DNA from: Patiria miniata
Taxonomy: Eukaryota; Echinodermata; Asteroidea; Valvatida; Asterinidae
Reading direction: 5' to 3'
DNA: 64,000 nucleotides
Assembly: GCF_015706575.1 (NCBI RefSeq)
Contig: NW_024037072.1
Span: 21,081,162-21,145,161 of the forward strand
Each line of letters opens with the position of its first letter. Within the stretch, counting starts at the first letter, position 1. Under the pieces are notes generated by a model. That model searched no databases. It was not told where the DNA came from and worked only from the letters and a program-made list of their open reading frames with translations. Shown in pieces: positions 1-11,155 of the stretch. The position numbers and the translations under genes were made by a program.

Positions 1-3000
1 GAAAGAGGAGGCGACGAAGGGAACAGAAGTGTTGGAGGAGGCAGCCAAAGATGACAGAGGTGAAAGCGGATATAGAGCCGGCAGAGGTGACAGAGGCTTT
101 AGATGCAACAGTGGAGGTGTAAGACATTTTTAGGTGTAAGACACTACGACACAGGTGATGGAGCCAACGGAGGCAGTGCTGGATGTGATGGAGAAGATGG
201 ACATAACACAGGCAATGAAAGAGGCAGCAACGTGACGGAGGTGAGAGGGGCTACAGATGTGGCAGAGGCAATGAAGGCAGTAAAGGTAAGATGGGTGATT
301 AAGGAAGCAGGGGAAGTAGTGGAGGTGGGGGAGGTGACAGAGGCAACAAAAAGTGGAGGCTATGGCAGCAACAGAGGCAACGTAGGTAATGGAGACAGCA
401 GAGGTGACTGAGGGGGCCGAGGCAACAGGAACGGAACGGAGGAGGGGGCAGTTTGTCATATTATATTGCCTTGTGTGCTGCAAGTCTTCTCTAAAGAATG
501 TGTGTCTGTAAATCTAGGGAACACCAGAAGCAATCCACATCAATTGCCAACATTATGAAGATGTCCCAATGAGAGACTTGGGCCACAGTGTTCAGTCAGT
601 GGGGCAAGTGTTGTGCTATAAATGGGCTCCACAAAGTTTGTGTTAATTTCTTGTTTTACTGAATTTTGATTCGATTTTGACAGGTTTGGATATGATAAAG
701 ATTACCAAGAAAAATTGCTCGATGGTGCACAATTAAGGAAAAATTACATGTTACAGTCTTAGCATGTCTTTAACTGATTACATGCACAATGTTCCTTAAA
801 ACTGATGGTGTCGAAAACAATAAATTGCTAAATTTGTTGTGCCAGCACACATTTGGGCAGATTTATAGATTAACACCAATTTGTTATTGAAGTTTCATAC
901 AGGATTTTTTATGGGTTTAAAATCTTTAATTTATGGTGCTATTATTTTGTATCTTAACTTTATGACACAGTTTGAAGACTTTTTGTTAAGGTTTGTGTGT
1001 AATGTATTAAACTATAGTTTTGAGTGCTGGATCCTGTTTGTTTTACTGTTTTTAATGGTGTGTTTATTAAATACTGGTAAAAAACATAAAAATAAACCTT
1101 TAAAAAAAGATAACATTGATTTTGTTCTTTTTCCTTTGTTTTACAGAAAACACTACCTTAATTATGTTACCTATGCATAGGTAACATAATTAAGGTAGTG
1201 TTTTCTGTAAATTATTATCACATAGCTATGTGATAATAATTTGCATGACTATTGCAAGAGTCAAAACGACTAACTGAGGCAGTGGAATGGATGTGACCTA
1301 GGAACTGGAGGGAATAGAGGAGGCAGCAGAGGCAGTGGCAAAGGTGACAAGGTTGACAGGTGGCAAAGGAGGCATCAAGGCAGATGACTTATGTGGCATT
1401 TGGAGTGCCTGGATCGGCTGAAGGCGGCAGAAGTGGCATGGCAGGGTTTGCAGAATGTTTGAGGTTTTGCAGGCAAAACAGGAGGCGCCAGAGCTGATGG
1501 AGGAGGTGGAGCAACAGAGGTAGCATAGGCAGCAGAGTAGATGGAATCAACTATGGCAGCAGAGGCACTGGAGGGGATGGGGAGGTGGTGTCACCAATTT
1601 CATCCAGATTTTAATTAAGTTTTTAGCAATACTGAAGATTTTCTGGGTTTTGTTTGTTTTGTCTTTTCAGAAAGCAGAGGTGTTGGCGAAGGCAATTGTG
1701 ACGATGGAGGAGATAGACCAAGTGAAGGTTACAGAGGTATGATGGAGGCAAACGAGGTGGCAAAAGCAGTCGGGGAAGGGGAGACGAGGAAACAGAGATG
1801 AATGAGGCAACAGCGGGAACAGAGCTAATGAAAGCACCAGAAGAGATGTAGGAGGCAGAAGGAAAGGAGGCTGTGCCAGTGATTTCTTCGGAAGCAACAA
1901 TGATGACGGAAGGGGCGATGGGAGCAGCATGGGCAAAGCTGACAAGAGAGGCAGCAAAGGCAGTAGAGGCAACAGAGGTGTGACGGAGGTGATAGGGCAG
2001 TGGAGGCAAAAGAGAGATGATGAAGGTGATAGGGCAGTGGAGGCAGAGGCACACCCGGGCAATGGAGGTAAGAGGGCAGTAGCAGATCGGAAAGGAGGAG
2101 GTTTCACCCCCCCCCCCCCCCATATGGAGGCATATATTCACTTAATATTGTTTTCCTTACACTTTTTACAGCACAAGCAATGAGAGGGGCAACGGAGGTG
2201 ATGAAGGAGGCAGGGTAAGCAAAGGAGGCAACAGAGCGGACCAGTTCTCAAAGGCAATGGAGGTTACAGGGTGCGGAGGCAGAGCTAACATGGGCTATGG
2301 AAGCAGGAGTTGACCGAGGGATTGAAGTGAGCTCCAAAAAGGGTCAGTATATAGAGGAGGCTGTGTTAGGTTTGGTGCTAGATATTTCCATTTTTTCCTT
2401 TTAAAGTAGCAGAGGCTGTAGCAGAGGCAGCACAGGTGATAGAGGCTTTGGGGGTAAGAGAGGCAGTGGCAGAAGCTTGAGATGATGGAGGTGACAGAGG
2501 CAAAGAAGGGGCAACAAAGAAACAACAGAGGTGGTGGAGAAGGGAGCAAGAGAACAGACTCCAGATGGGGCAGAGTCGATGGATGCAATGGAGTTGATGG
2601 AGGAGGTGGTGCACAAGATGGAGGTGATGGATGTGGCAATGGGGAAATGTGATAGGATTGAGGGGGTGCCAAATGCAACGGAGAAAGGTGTTGGATGTAG
2701 AGGAGACAGCAGAATTCACCCAGGCAATTGAGGTAGCGGAGGTGACTGCAGGAGCGAAGGCAGCAGAGGCACCAGAAAGGTCAGAGGAGGTAGCGGATCA
2801 GTTATCAGAGGCGACAGAGGGGACGGACGAGACAGAGGGAGAGAAGCTGTTGGAGGTGCAGAGGCTCCGGCTGAACATTGAATTACGGGCAATAATGCAT
2901 TTCTGTAAACTAAAGATCCAGGCAATATTTGTAATTCATTAATTTTGTTCTTATCGTTTATGTGTATGTAGATTTTAAGTGAACACCAGCAGCAATCCTT

Positions 3001-6000
3001 CAGTGGCAGAGCAATATTATGAGGATGTCTGTTTCATAAGGACAGACTGAGACAACAGTGATCAATTAGTTGGGCAAGTGATATCTTCAAAAGTGCACGT
3101 TTCTACTGCAAATGTCCTTCACAAAGTTTGTTGTAATTCCTTATTTTACTGACTTTTCATTAACTTTTGACATTATCTTGGACGATGAAGATAATTTGCT
3201 GGTAAAATCGCACACTGGTGCACATGAAGCTAAAATTACATGTTAAAGTCTTAGTTGGCATGTCTTTGAATAATTACACGCACAATTTTTCCTTTAAACT
3301 GATGGTGTCGAACTATATATTGCTAAATTTGTTGTGCTAGCAAACAATTGGGCAGATTTGTAGATTAATAATGCCAATTTGTCATTGAAGCTTGATACAG
3401 GGGTGATTATGGGTTTAGATTTTGTTATTTTATTCTGCTATTATTTTGTATTCTTCTCTCTTAACTTTGTGAACTTTTTCAGACCATCTTTGTTTGGGTT
3501 TGTGTGTAATGTATTCAACTATAGTTTTGAGTGCTTGATCATATTTGTTTTACTATTTTTAATGGAGTGTTTATTAAACACTGATAACATAAAAATTAAA
3601 CCTTTAAAAAAAGGTTACGTTGATTTTGTTCTTTTTCCTTTATTTTTTACAGAAAACACTTTAATTATGTTACCTATGTGATAATCATTTTGAATGACTT
3701 TTGCAAGAGTCAAAGGACTAATTGAGGCAGTGGAATAGATGTGACCTAGGAACTGGAGGGGATAGAGGAGGCAGAGGAGGCAGCAGAGGCAGTGGCAAAG
3801 ATGACAAGGTTGACAGGTGGCAAAGGAGGCATCAAGGCAGATGACTTATGTGACATTTGGAGTGCCTGGATCGGCTGAAGGCGGCAGAAGTGGCATGGCA
3901 GGGTTTGCAGAATGTTTGAGGTTTTGCAGGCAAAACAGGAGGCACCAGAGCTGATGGAGGAGGTGGAGCAACAGAGGTAGCATAGGCAGCGGAGTAGATG
4001 GAATCAAGTTTTTAGCAATACTGAAGATTTTCTGGGTTTTTTTGTTTTGTCTTTTCAGATAGCAGAGGTGTTGGCGAAGGCAATTGTGACGATGGAGGAG
4101 ATAGACCAAGTGAAGGTAACAGAGGTATGATGGAGGCAAACAAGGCGGCAAAAGCAGTCGGGGAAGGGGAGACGAGGAAACAGAGATGAATGAGGCAACA
4201 ACAGGAACAGAGCTAATGAAAGCACCAGAAGAGATGGAGGAGGCAGAAGGAAAGGAGGCTGTGCCAGGGATTTCTTCGGAAGCAACAAAGATGACAGAAG
4301 GGGCGATGGGAGCAGCATGGGCAAAGCTGACAAGAGAGGCAGCAAAGGCAGTAGAGGCAACAGAGGTGTGACGGAGGTGATAGGGCAGTGGAGGCGAAAG
4401 AGAGATGACGAAGGTGATAGGGCAGTGGAGGCAGAGGCACACCCGGGCAATGGAGGTAAGAGGGCAGTAGCAGATCGGAAAGGAGGAGGTTTCACCCCCC
4501 CCCCCCCCCATATGGAGGCATATATTCACTTAATATTGTTTTCCTTACACTTTTTACAGCACAAGCAATGAGAGGGGCAACGGAGGTGATGAAGGAAGCA
4601 GGGTAAGCAAAGGAGGCAACAGAGCGGACCAGTTCTCAAAGGCAATGGAGGTTACAGGGTGCGGAGGCAGAGCTAACATGGGCTATGGAAGCAGGAGTTG
4701 ACCGAGGGATTGAAGTGAGCTCCAAAAAGGGTCAGTACATAGAGGAGGCTGTGTTAGGTTTGGTGCTAGATATTTCCATTTTTTCCTTTTAAAGTAGCAG
4801 AGGCTGTAGCAGAGGCAGCACAGGTGATAGAGGCTTTGGGGGTAAGAGAGGCAGTGGCAGAAGCTTGAGATGATGGAGGTGACAGAGGCAAAGAAGGGGC
4901 AACAAAGAAACAACAGAGGTGGTGGAGAAGGGAGCAAGAGAACAGACTCCAGATGGGGCAGAGTCGATGGATGCAATGGAGTTGATGGAGGAGGTGGTGC
5001 ACAAGATGGAGGTGATGGATGTGGCAATGGGGAAATGTGAGAGGATTGAGGGGGTGCCAAATGCAACGGAGAAAGGTGTTGGATGTAGAGGAGACAGCAG
5101 AATTCACCCAGGCAATTGAGGTAGCGGAGGTGACTGCAGGAGCGAAGGCAGCAGAGGCACCAGAAAGGTCAGAGGAGGTAGCGGATCAGTTATCAGAGGC
5201 GACAGAGGGGACGGACGAGACAGAGGGAGAGAAGCTGTTGGAGGTGCAGAGGCTCCGGCTGAACATTGAATTAGGGGCAATAATGCATTTCTGTAAAGTA
5301 AAGTTCCAGGCAAAATTTGTAAGTCATTAATTTCGTTTTTATTTTTTATGTTTATGTAGATTTTAAGTGAACACCAGCAGCAATCCTTTAGTGGCAGAGC
5401 AATATTATGAGGATTTCTGTCACACAAGGACAGACTGGGACAACAATGTTCACTCAGTTGGGCAAGTGATTTCTTCAAAAGTGCACATGTCTCTACTGTT
5501 AATGTCCTGCACAATGTTTGTTTTAATTCCTTATTTTACTGACTTTTCATTAAATTTTGACATTATCTTGGACGATGAAGATAATTTGCTGGTAAAATTG
5601 CACACTGGTGCACATTAAGCTAACATTACATGTTAAAGTCTTTGTTAGCATGTCTTCAAATAATTACATGAACAGTTTTTTCTTTTAAACTGATGGTGTT
5701 GAACTATATATTGCTGAATTTGTTGTGCTAGCAAACATTTGGGCACATTTGTAGATTAATAATGCCAATTTGTCATTGAAGCTTGATACAGGGGTGATTA
5801 TGGGTTTAGATTTTGTATTTTATTGTGCTATTTTGTATTCTTCTCTCTTAACTTTGTGAACCTTTTCAGACCATTTTTGTTTGGGTTTGTGTGTAATGTA
5901 TTCAACCAAAGTGTTGAGTGCTTGAACGGTTTTTTTTATACTCTATATATAAATGGGATGTTTGCACTGTTCATGATAAACACTGATAACAAACATAATT

Positions 6001-6480
6001 AAAAATAAATCTTTTGAAAAAAAAATGATCAGACTAATTTGGTTCCTTTTCTTTTGTTTACAGTAAACACGACCTTAATTTTGTTACCTATGTGATAATC
6101 CTTTTGAATGACTATTGGCTGAGTCAAATGACTAACTGATGAGGCAGTGGAAGTGGATGTGACCAGGGAACCGGAGAGATAGAGGAGGCAGCATGCAGAG
6201 GCAGTGCCAGGGTTGACAAGGTTGACAGGTGGCAAAGGAGGCATAAAGCAGATGGCTAATGGGACAGTTGGAGTAGTTGGAGCGGTTGGAGGCAGTGGAG
6301 GTAACAGGCAGCGGAGGTGGCAGGGTTTGCAAAATTTTGGAGGGATTATGGAGGCAAAATATAGCGGTAATGGATGCAAGAGAGTCGGTAGCATCAGAGG
6401 ACTAACAAGGGAAATGAAGGAGGAGACGACAAAGGGAATGGAATTGATGGTGGAGATGGCAAATTAAGAAAAAGGCTTCA
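1..6480. repeat. Tandem macrosatellite, ~2.4-kb units
   Basis: Large tandem array. Positions about 1667-2925 recur almost base for base 2388 bp later (4055-5313). Each unit joins a purine-rich block of degenerate GAGGCAGCA / GAGGTGATGGAG words to an AT-rich spacer of about 1 kb. The spacer recurs near 540-1250, 2990-3700 and 5370-6110, and a partial unit ends near 6470. Open frames here (for example LPPLPP-like minus-strand frames and Glu/Ala/Val-rich plus-strand frames) are products of the simple repeat in all six frames. Splice-like acceptors (TTTTTACAG, CTTTTCAG) and donors (GAGGTAAGAG) sit at several block edges, so an expressed low-complexity gene cannot be excluded, but nothing supports one directly. 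Confidence 0.85.
1140..1242. repeat. Two abutting perfect palindromes
   Basis: Positions 1140-1211 form a perfect 72-bp palindrome centred at ...CCTATG|CATAGG.... Positions 1209-1242 form a second perfect palindrome (34 bp) centred at CACATAG|CTATGTG. The homologous place in the next macrosatellite unit (about 3645-3700) runs straight from TTACCTATG into TGATAATC without either inverted arm, so the palindromes are a local rearrangement of this unit. Confidence 0.9.
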
Positions 6481-6514
6481 GAGATGACAGAGGCAATGGA
6501 AGTGGAGAAGGCGG

Positions 6515-8278
6515 TTTCAAACTTGTCCTTTTGCCAGCTGGTTGGCCTACTCATAAGCTTTCGAACAACGTAAAGTTTGTGGGGAACTTCCCATGTGAAG
6601 GTGCCTTTTGACTGCGATATACGAAGTTCGTGTCGCGGACGCTTGCAGGCATTGCTGTTGGATTGTTTGCACAAAGCGTTTACTAGATGCATTGATGCGC
6701 TATATCTTGAAGTGCTCCACATTTCTTGAGTTTCAAGACTTGTCTTTTTGCCAGCTGGTTGGCCTACTCATAAGCTGTCGAACAACGTCAAGTTTGTGCA
6801 GAACTTTTCATGTTAAGGTGCCTTTTGACTGCGATATACGAAGTTCGTGTCCCGGGCGCTTGCAGACATTGCTGTTTGATTGACTGCACAAAGCGGTTAC
6901 TATAGATACATTGATGCGCTATATCTTGAATTTGCTCAAAATTCTTGCGTTTCAAGACTTGTCCTTTTGCCAGCTTGTTGGCCTACTCATAAGCTTTCAA
7001 ACAACGTAAAGTTTGTGCAGACCTTTTCATGTTAAGGTGCCTTTTGACTGCGATATACGAAGTTCGTGTCGCGGGCGCTTGCAGACATTGCTGTTTGATT
7101 GGACTGCACAAAGCGGTTACTAGATACATTGATGCGCTATATCTTAAATTTGCTCAAAATTCTTGGGTTTCAAAACTTTTCATTTTGCCAGCTTGTTGGC
7201 CTACTCATTAGCTTTCAAACAACGTAAAGTTTGTGCAGAACTTCCCATGTTAAGGTGGCTTTTGACTGCGATATACGAAGTTCGTGTCGCGGGCGCTTGC
7301 AGGCATTGCTGTTGGATTGACTGCACAAAGCGGTTACTAGATGCATTGATGCGCTATATCTTGAATTTGCTCCACAATTCTTGGGTTTCAAGACGTGTCC
7401 TTTTGCAAGCTTATTGGCTTACTCATAAGCTTTCCAACAACGTCAAGTTTGTGCAGAACTTTCCATGGTAAATTGCCTTTTGACTGCGATATACGAAGTT
7501 CGTGTCGCGGGCGCTTGCAGGCTTTGCTGTTGGATTGACTGCACAAAGCGGTTACTAGATACATTGATGCGCTATTTCTTGAATTTGCTCAAGATTCTTG
7601 AGTTTCAAAACTGGTCCTTTTGCCAGCTTGTTGACCTACTCAAGACGTGTCATTTTGCCAGCTTGTTAGCCTACTCATAAGCTTTCAAACAACGTAAAGT
7701 TTGTGCAGAACTTCCAATGTTAAGGTGCCTTTTGACTGCGATATACGGTGTTCGTGTCGCGGGCGCTTGCAGGCATTGCTGTCGGATTGACTGCACAAAG
7801 CGGTTACTAGATGCATTGATGCGCTATATCTTAAATTTGCTCCACAAATCTTGGTTTTCAAGACTTGTCCTTTTGCCAGCTTGTTGGCCTACTTATAAGC
7901 TTTCGAACAACGTCAAGTTTGTGCAGAACTTTTCATGTTAAGGTGCCTTTTGACTGCAATATACGAAGTTCGTGTCGCGGGCGCTTGCAGGCATTGCTGT
8001 TGGATTGACTGCACAAAGCGGTTACTAGATGCATTGATGCGCTATATCTTGAATTTGCTCCACAATTCTTAGGTTTCAAGACTTGTAATTTTGCCAGCTT
8101 GTTGGCCTACTCATAAGCTTTCGAACAACGTAAAGTTTGTGCAGAACTTCCCATGTTAAGGTGCCTTTTGACTGCGATACATATACAAAGTTCGTGTAGC
8201 GGGCGCTTGCAGGCATTGCTGTTGGATTGACTTTAGAAAGCGGTTACTAAATGCATTGATGCGCTTTATCTTGAATTG
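6515..8278 (+). repeat. Satellite array, eight ~218-bp units
   Basis: The word GCGATATACG or a close variant starts at 6614, 6831, 7050, 7268, 7486, 7738, 7956 and 8174, giving periods of 217, 219, 218, 218, 252, 218 and 218 bp. The 252-bp unit carries a short internal duplication of the GCCAGCTTGTT...CCTACTCA segment near 7620-7680. Open frames of 60-100 codons repeat because the satellite repeats; they are interrupted at different places and show no family resemblance. Confidence 0.93.
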
Positions 8279-8945
8279 TCAAGAGATTATAAAGACAATT
8301 TATTTCATTATTTTGTTTAGAATATACGGTTGCTCTTAAAACGTTAAACTGTACTGAAAAGTGGAGAACTCTGTATTTTTATCTCCATTTTTGGTTCCAT
8401 TTAATTCTGGAAAAAGAATTGTATCTTTACGCATGACATCGCATGTAAATATTATTGTTGCAAGGCTGCAACAATGTTGGATTCTGGATGCACTGTGATG
8501 CTGGTAAAGAAAACTGAAAATGGTTCCACTGGAAGCGGATGAATTTCTGTTCCTTAAAACAATTCACATAGTTCTAACTCACCAAACGATGTGGCTCTCG
8601 ATATATATTGCAGTGTTATTTGTTTGTTACAGGGAATGGCAAATATACAAGACTAAAAGACCAAATGTATCTTTATGATCGGTTGATGGCAAGTTTGGGG
8701 CTATAGGCAATGATTGATCGGTCTACAGAGTTTTTATGAGGAAAAACTTGCAGAGGGTAAAACATGAATAGTTTTTTCTATTAAAACGAAACTACACTGG
8801 AATTGGCGTAAAGCATGACTGGTTTCAGTTAACCTTGCTCTTTGTAAATGTTGAGTACAGAATGCTTGCAACGTCAATGAAACTTTCAAATGCAAAGAAA
8901 AACCTTCAGGGGAAAGGTATGAACATTTGCCCCTATTGAAAGATC
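8275..8945 (-). repeat. Dispersed segment, inverted copy of 37775-38622
   Basis: Read on the minus strand this matches the plus strand just downstream of the second sialyltransferase gene, in order: the stretch around AGGGGCAAATG, the GTTTCATTGACGTTGCAAGC region, CCAATTCCAGTGTAG, the CCAAACTTGCCATC region and the closing AATAAATTGTCTT. Identity by eye is high, with indels. The minus-strand open frame across 8734-8994 is a by-product. It may be an unclassified transposon, or flank sequence copied with the gene duplication. Confidence 0.75.
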
Positions 8946-9184
8946 GAATGAAAAAAATCCTGGCAAACATAATCAACTTTGCCACCACCGTCATGGCCGA
9001 GGTTATTGCTTTCGGGTCAAAGCTTCCATCATGATGGCGGAAATATCATAGACATGTCATGATATTGGATACATTGAGAGAAATATCGATTCCGCACTGC
9101 CTGAAGATTTAGAAAATACCTCTGTGCTAGACTTTCAAAGCGCTGCGCTCAGCCGCTGGAACACATTTTTTGCCCGGGAGTAGG

Positions 9185-9874
9185 GTGTGCTGCAAGGGCG
9201 GATCCAGGGGGGGGGCAAAGGGGGCCATGGCCCCCCCCAAAACGAAATCAATTTTTTTTTTTTTTATGTGACATCGCAATAACGGCAGGCAATGAGTACA
9301 CCACCATCTTTTCCTCAAAAAAAAACATTGGTTAAAGTGGTCAGAAATTGCCTCAGATCGCACCACAGAGCATCTAGAATCCAAAAAATTTTCGGGGCCC
9401 TTAAGCGGGCCCCGAACCCCACGCCGTAATTTTTTTGACCCACTTTTTGACATCGCAATAAAGGCAGGCAATGAGTACACCACCATCTTTTCCTCAAAAA
9501 AAAACATTGGTTAAAGTGGTCAGAAATTGCCTCAGATCGCACCGCAGAGCATCTAGAATCCAAAAAAAAATTCGGGGCCCTTAAGCGGGCCCCGAACCCC
9601 ACGCCGTAATTTTTTTGACCCACTTTTTGACATCGCAATAAAGGCAGGCAATGAGAACACCACCATCTTTTCCTCCCAAAAAAAATTGGTTAAAGTGGTC
9701 AGAAATCGCCTCATATCACACCACAGAGCATCTAGAATCCAAAATTTTTTCGGGGCCCTTAAGCGGGCCCCGAACCCCACGCCGTAATTTTTTGGACCCA
9801 CTTTTTGGGGGGAACCAAAAAATTGTTTGGCCCCCCCCCCAAATTTGTGTTCTGGATCCGCCCTTGGTGTGCTG
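9185..9874. mobile_element. Non-autonomous hAT-type transposon with 8-bp TSD
   Basis: Terminal inverted repeats CAAGGGCGGATCCAG lie at 9193-9207 and, inverted, at 9852-9866. They are flanked by identical 8-bp direct repeats GTGTGCTG at 9185-9192 and 9867-9874. An 8-bp target duplication with CA(R)GGGCGGATCC-type ends is the hallmark of the hAT superfamily. No transposase is encoded. The interior holds three tandem units of about 180 bp, each with the hairpin CGGGGCCC-TTAAGC-GGGCCCCG, and G/C homopolymer runs at both ends. Confidence 0.88.
9271..9806. repeat. Three ~180-bp tandem units with conserved GC hairpin
   Basis: The words ACATCGCAATAA and AGGCAGGCAATGAG recur with offsets of 179 and 180 bp. 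Each unit ends with the hairpin GGGGCCC-TTAAGC-GGGCCCC and then GAACCCCACGCCGTAA. Related hairpin modules occur near 38330, 40890, 41115 and 41313. Minus-strand open frames across this block are repeat-derived. Confidence 0.85.
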
Positions 9875-10591
9875 AAGCATATTCCAGCACCCCAATCCAA
9901 ATATTTGGGGTGCTGCAGCATAAACATAAACATTATGCAACAATAGGAGCTAAAATGTACATGGAGGGGGTTGCGGCCCCGCCCCTCCCGTGCCCTTCGA
10001 ACCGCTCTTAAGTTAATTAGTCTGACCAAAAATCACTCTTTAGTTATATTTTCATGTCCCACATGTGCCAAGGCATCAATAAAAATTGTTTCATTTTCCC
10101 ATTTTTAATTTGAAGTACATTTGCACAGCTTCTATTCGATCTGTTAGTCGGCACTCTGATGCACGCTTTCATATCATATCATGTGCATGTACTTTTCAAT
10201 GGGAAAAGTTAACATTTGGACATTCTGCGATGGAGGTATGCCATATTTTCATAAACCTGGTGTCAAAATAACCGCAAGGCAACTGAACAACTGTCAAAGA
10301 AATTTGGCAGGATTTAAGAAATGCTCAACTTTTAACGTATTTAGCCATCTTGGCCAAACAGTGCATGTATCCAGACACTTTTTGTGTTTTTCTGTAGTCT
10401 CGAATAAATCTCGTAAATTCCTGCGTACGCTTTTGGGCCATGCGTGATTGCCCTCGGGACAAGAAAAACATGAGGTCAAACGGGGCTGTGTGCGTTAAAT
10501 CGACACGGCCACTGACTGTGGCCTTGTAGTCTATTATCAAAGCAGCGCGCTGGAAGTAATGCACATTTGTATGTAAAATTGCCAACCAAAT
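9875..10591. other. Intergenic, no gene seen
   Basis: Mixed AT-rich sequence with a GC-rich transposon scrap (GGAGGGGGTTGCGGCCCCG near 9963). The short open frames lack splice context, codon signal or any recognisable domain. Confidence 0.6.
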
Positions 10592-10910
10592 GGGTGATCT
10601 AGCACAGCAAGCGTTATTTGGAAATGATATGATGGGCCATGCACGTCGGCAGAATTTGATATCAGCAGAAGACCGTCATTAAAAATGGTGTGGAAAATTA
10701 CCTTGTGAGGATCGAGTTCGGCGAAATCACTGCTCTTAAAGAAACGACTTTAATTACGGACGCAAGATAATTGCAAGAACATTACACGGAGTGGTTTCCT
10801 CCTATGTATCCACACCTGTTCATTGACTTTTTTTCATTACTTACTGAAGAAGCAGACTTAACTTTATCTTTGTTTCAGCTATAGGCCTAAACCGTGTTCC
10901 CGTTTCAACA
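10592..10910 (+). promoter_or_regulatory. Upstream region conserved between the two sialyltransferase copies
   Basis: This stretch matches 27661-27960 upstream of the second copy: GGTGATCTAG, TTGGAAATGATATGATGGGCC, GCAGAAGACCGTC, AAAATGGTGTGG, GTTCGGCGAAATCACTGC and AAGAAACGACTTT all recur in order. It should contain the promoter and 5' UTR. No convincing TATA box is visible. A possible 3' splice site (TTTGTTTCAG) about 30 bases before the ATG suggests the 5' UTR may be split by an intron. Confidence 0.5.
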
Positions 10911-11155
10911 ATGAGCCGACGTCACCGGGTATCTTGGAGCCTTATAACACGGTCTATACCGTTCATTCCACGGTGCAACCATCGCTTCATGATCAGGTTG
11001 ATCACGGCCTACATCGCTTTCTTCGTAACATTGATGTACTTAATTGCTTCCAGTGTTGTCGTTAAATCTACGGCAACACATCATCAACTTTATGCGGGGA
11101 AAAGTGTATTCGTTAAATCCACGGCAACACGTCACATTCACACTGGGAACAGAAG
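10911..11155 (+). CDS. ST6GALNAC-like: Copy 1 exon 1: tail, membrane anchor, stem start
   Basis: Starts at the ATG shared with copy 2 and ends AACAGAAG before donor GTGGGT. Encodes residues 1-81 plus two bases of codon 82. The tail is Arg/His-rich (MSRRHR); the hydrophobic anchor is at about 30-51. The stem holds two copies of a 14-residue motif (VKSTATHH... and VKSTATRH...). Confidence 0.88.

Noticed and set aside
881..3681. Two similar hydrophobic open frames (881-1180 and 3379-3681)
   Set aside because: Their likeness comes from duplication of the AT-rich spacer. Indels differ at DNA level, the third spacer (about 5770) breaks the frame, and no family is recognisable.
1623..5514. Long open frames on both strands, e.g. 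1623-2141, 3846-4529 and 5104-5514 (minus)
   Set aside because: They are six-frame products of GAGGCAG-type simple repeats (Leu/Pro/Ser-rich on one strand, Glu/Ala-rich on the other), duplicated with the macrosatellite.
6608..7941. Repeated open frames MLRCLLTAIYEVRVAGACRHCC...
   Set aside because: They follow the 218-bp satellite period and stop at varying points; 218 is not a multiple of three, so no continuous protein is possible.
9127..10029. Minus-strand open frames with repeated MSKSGSKKLRRGVRGPL
   Set aside because: These translate the 180-bp tandem units and GC hairpins of the hAT-type element, not a gene.
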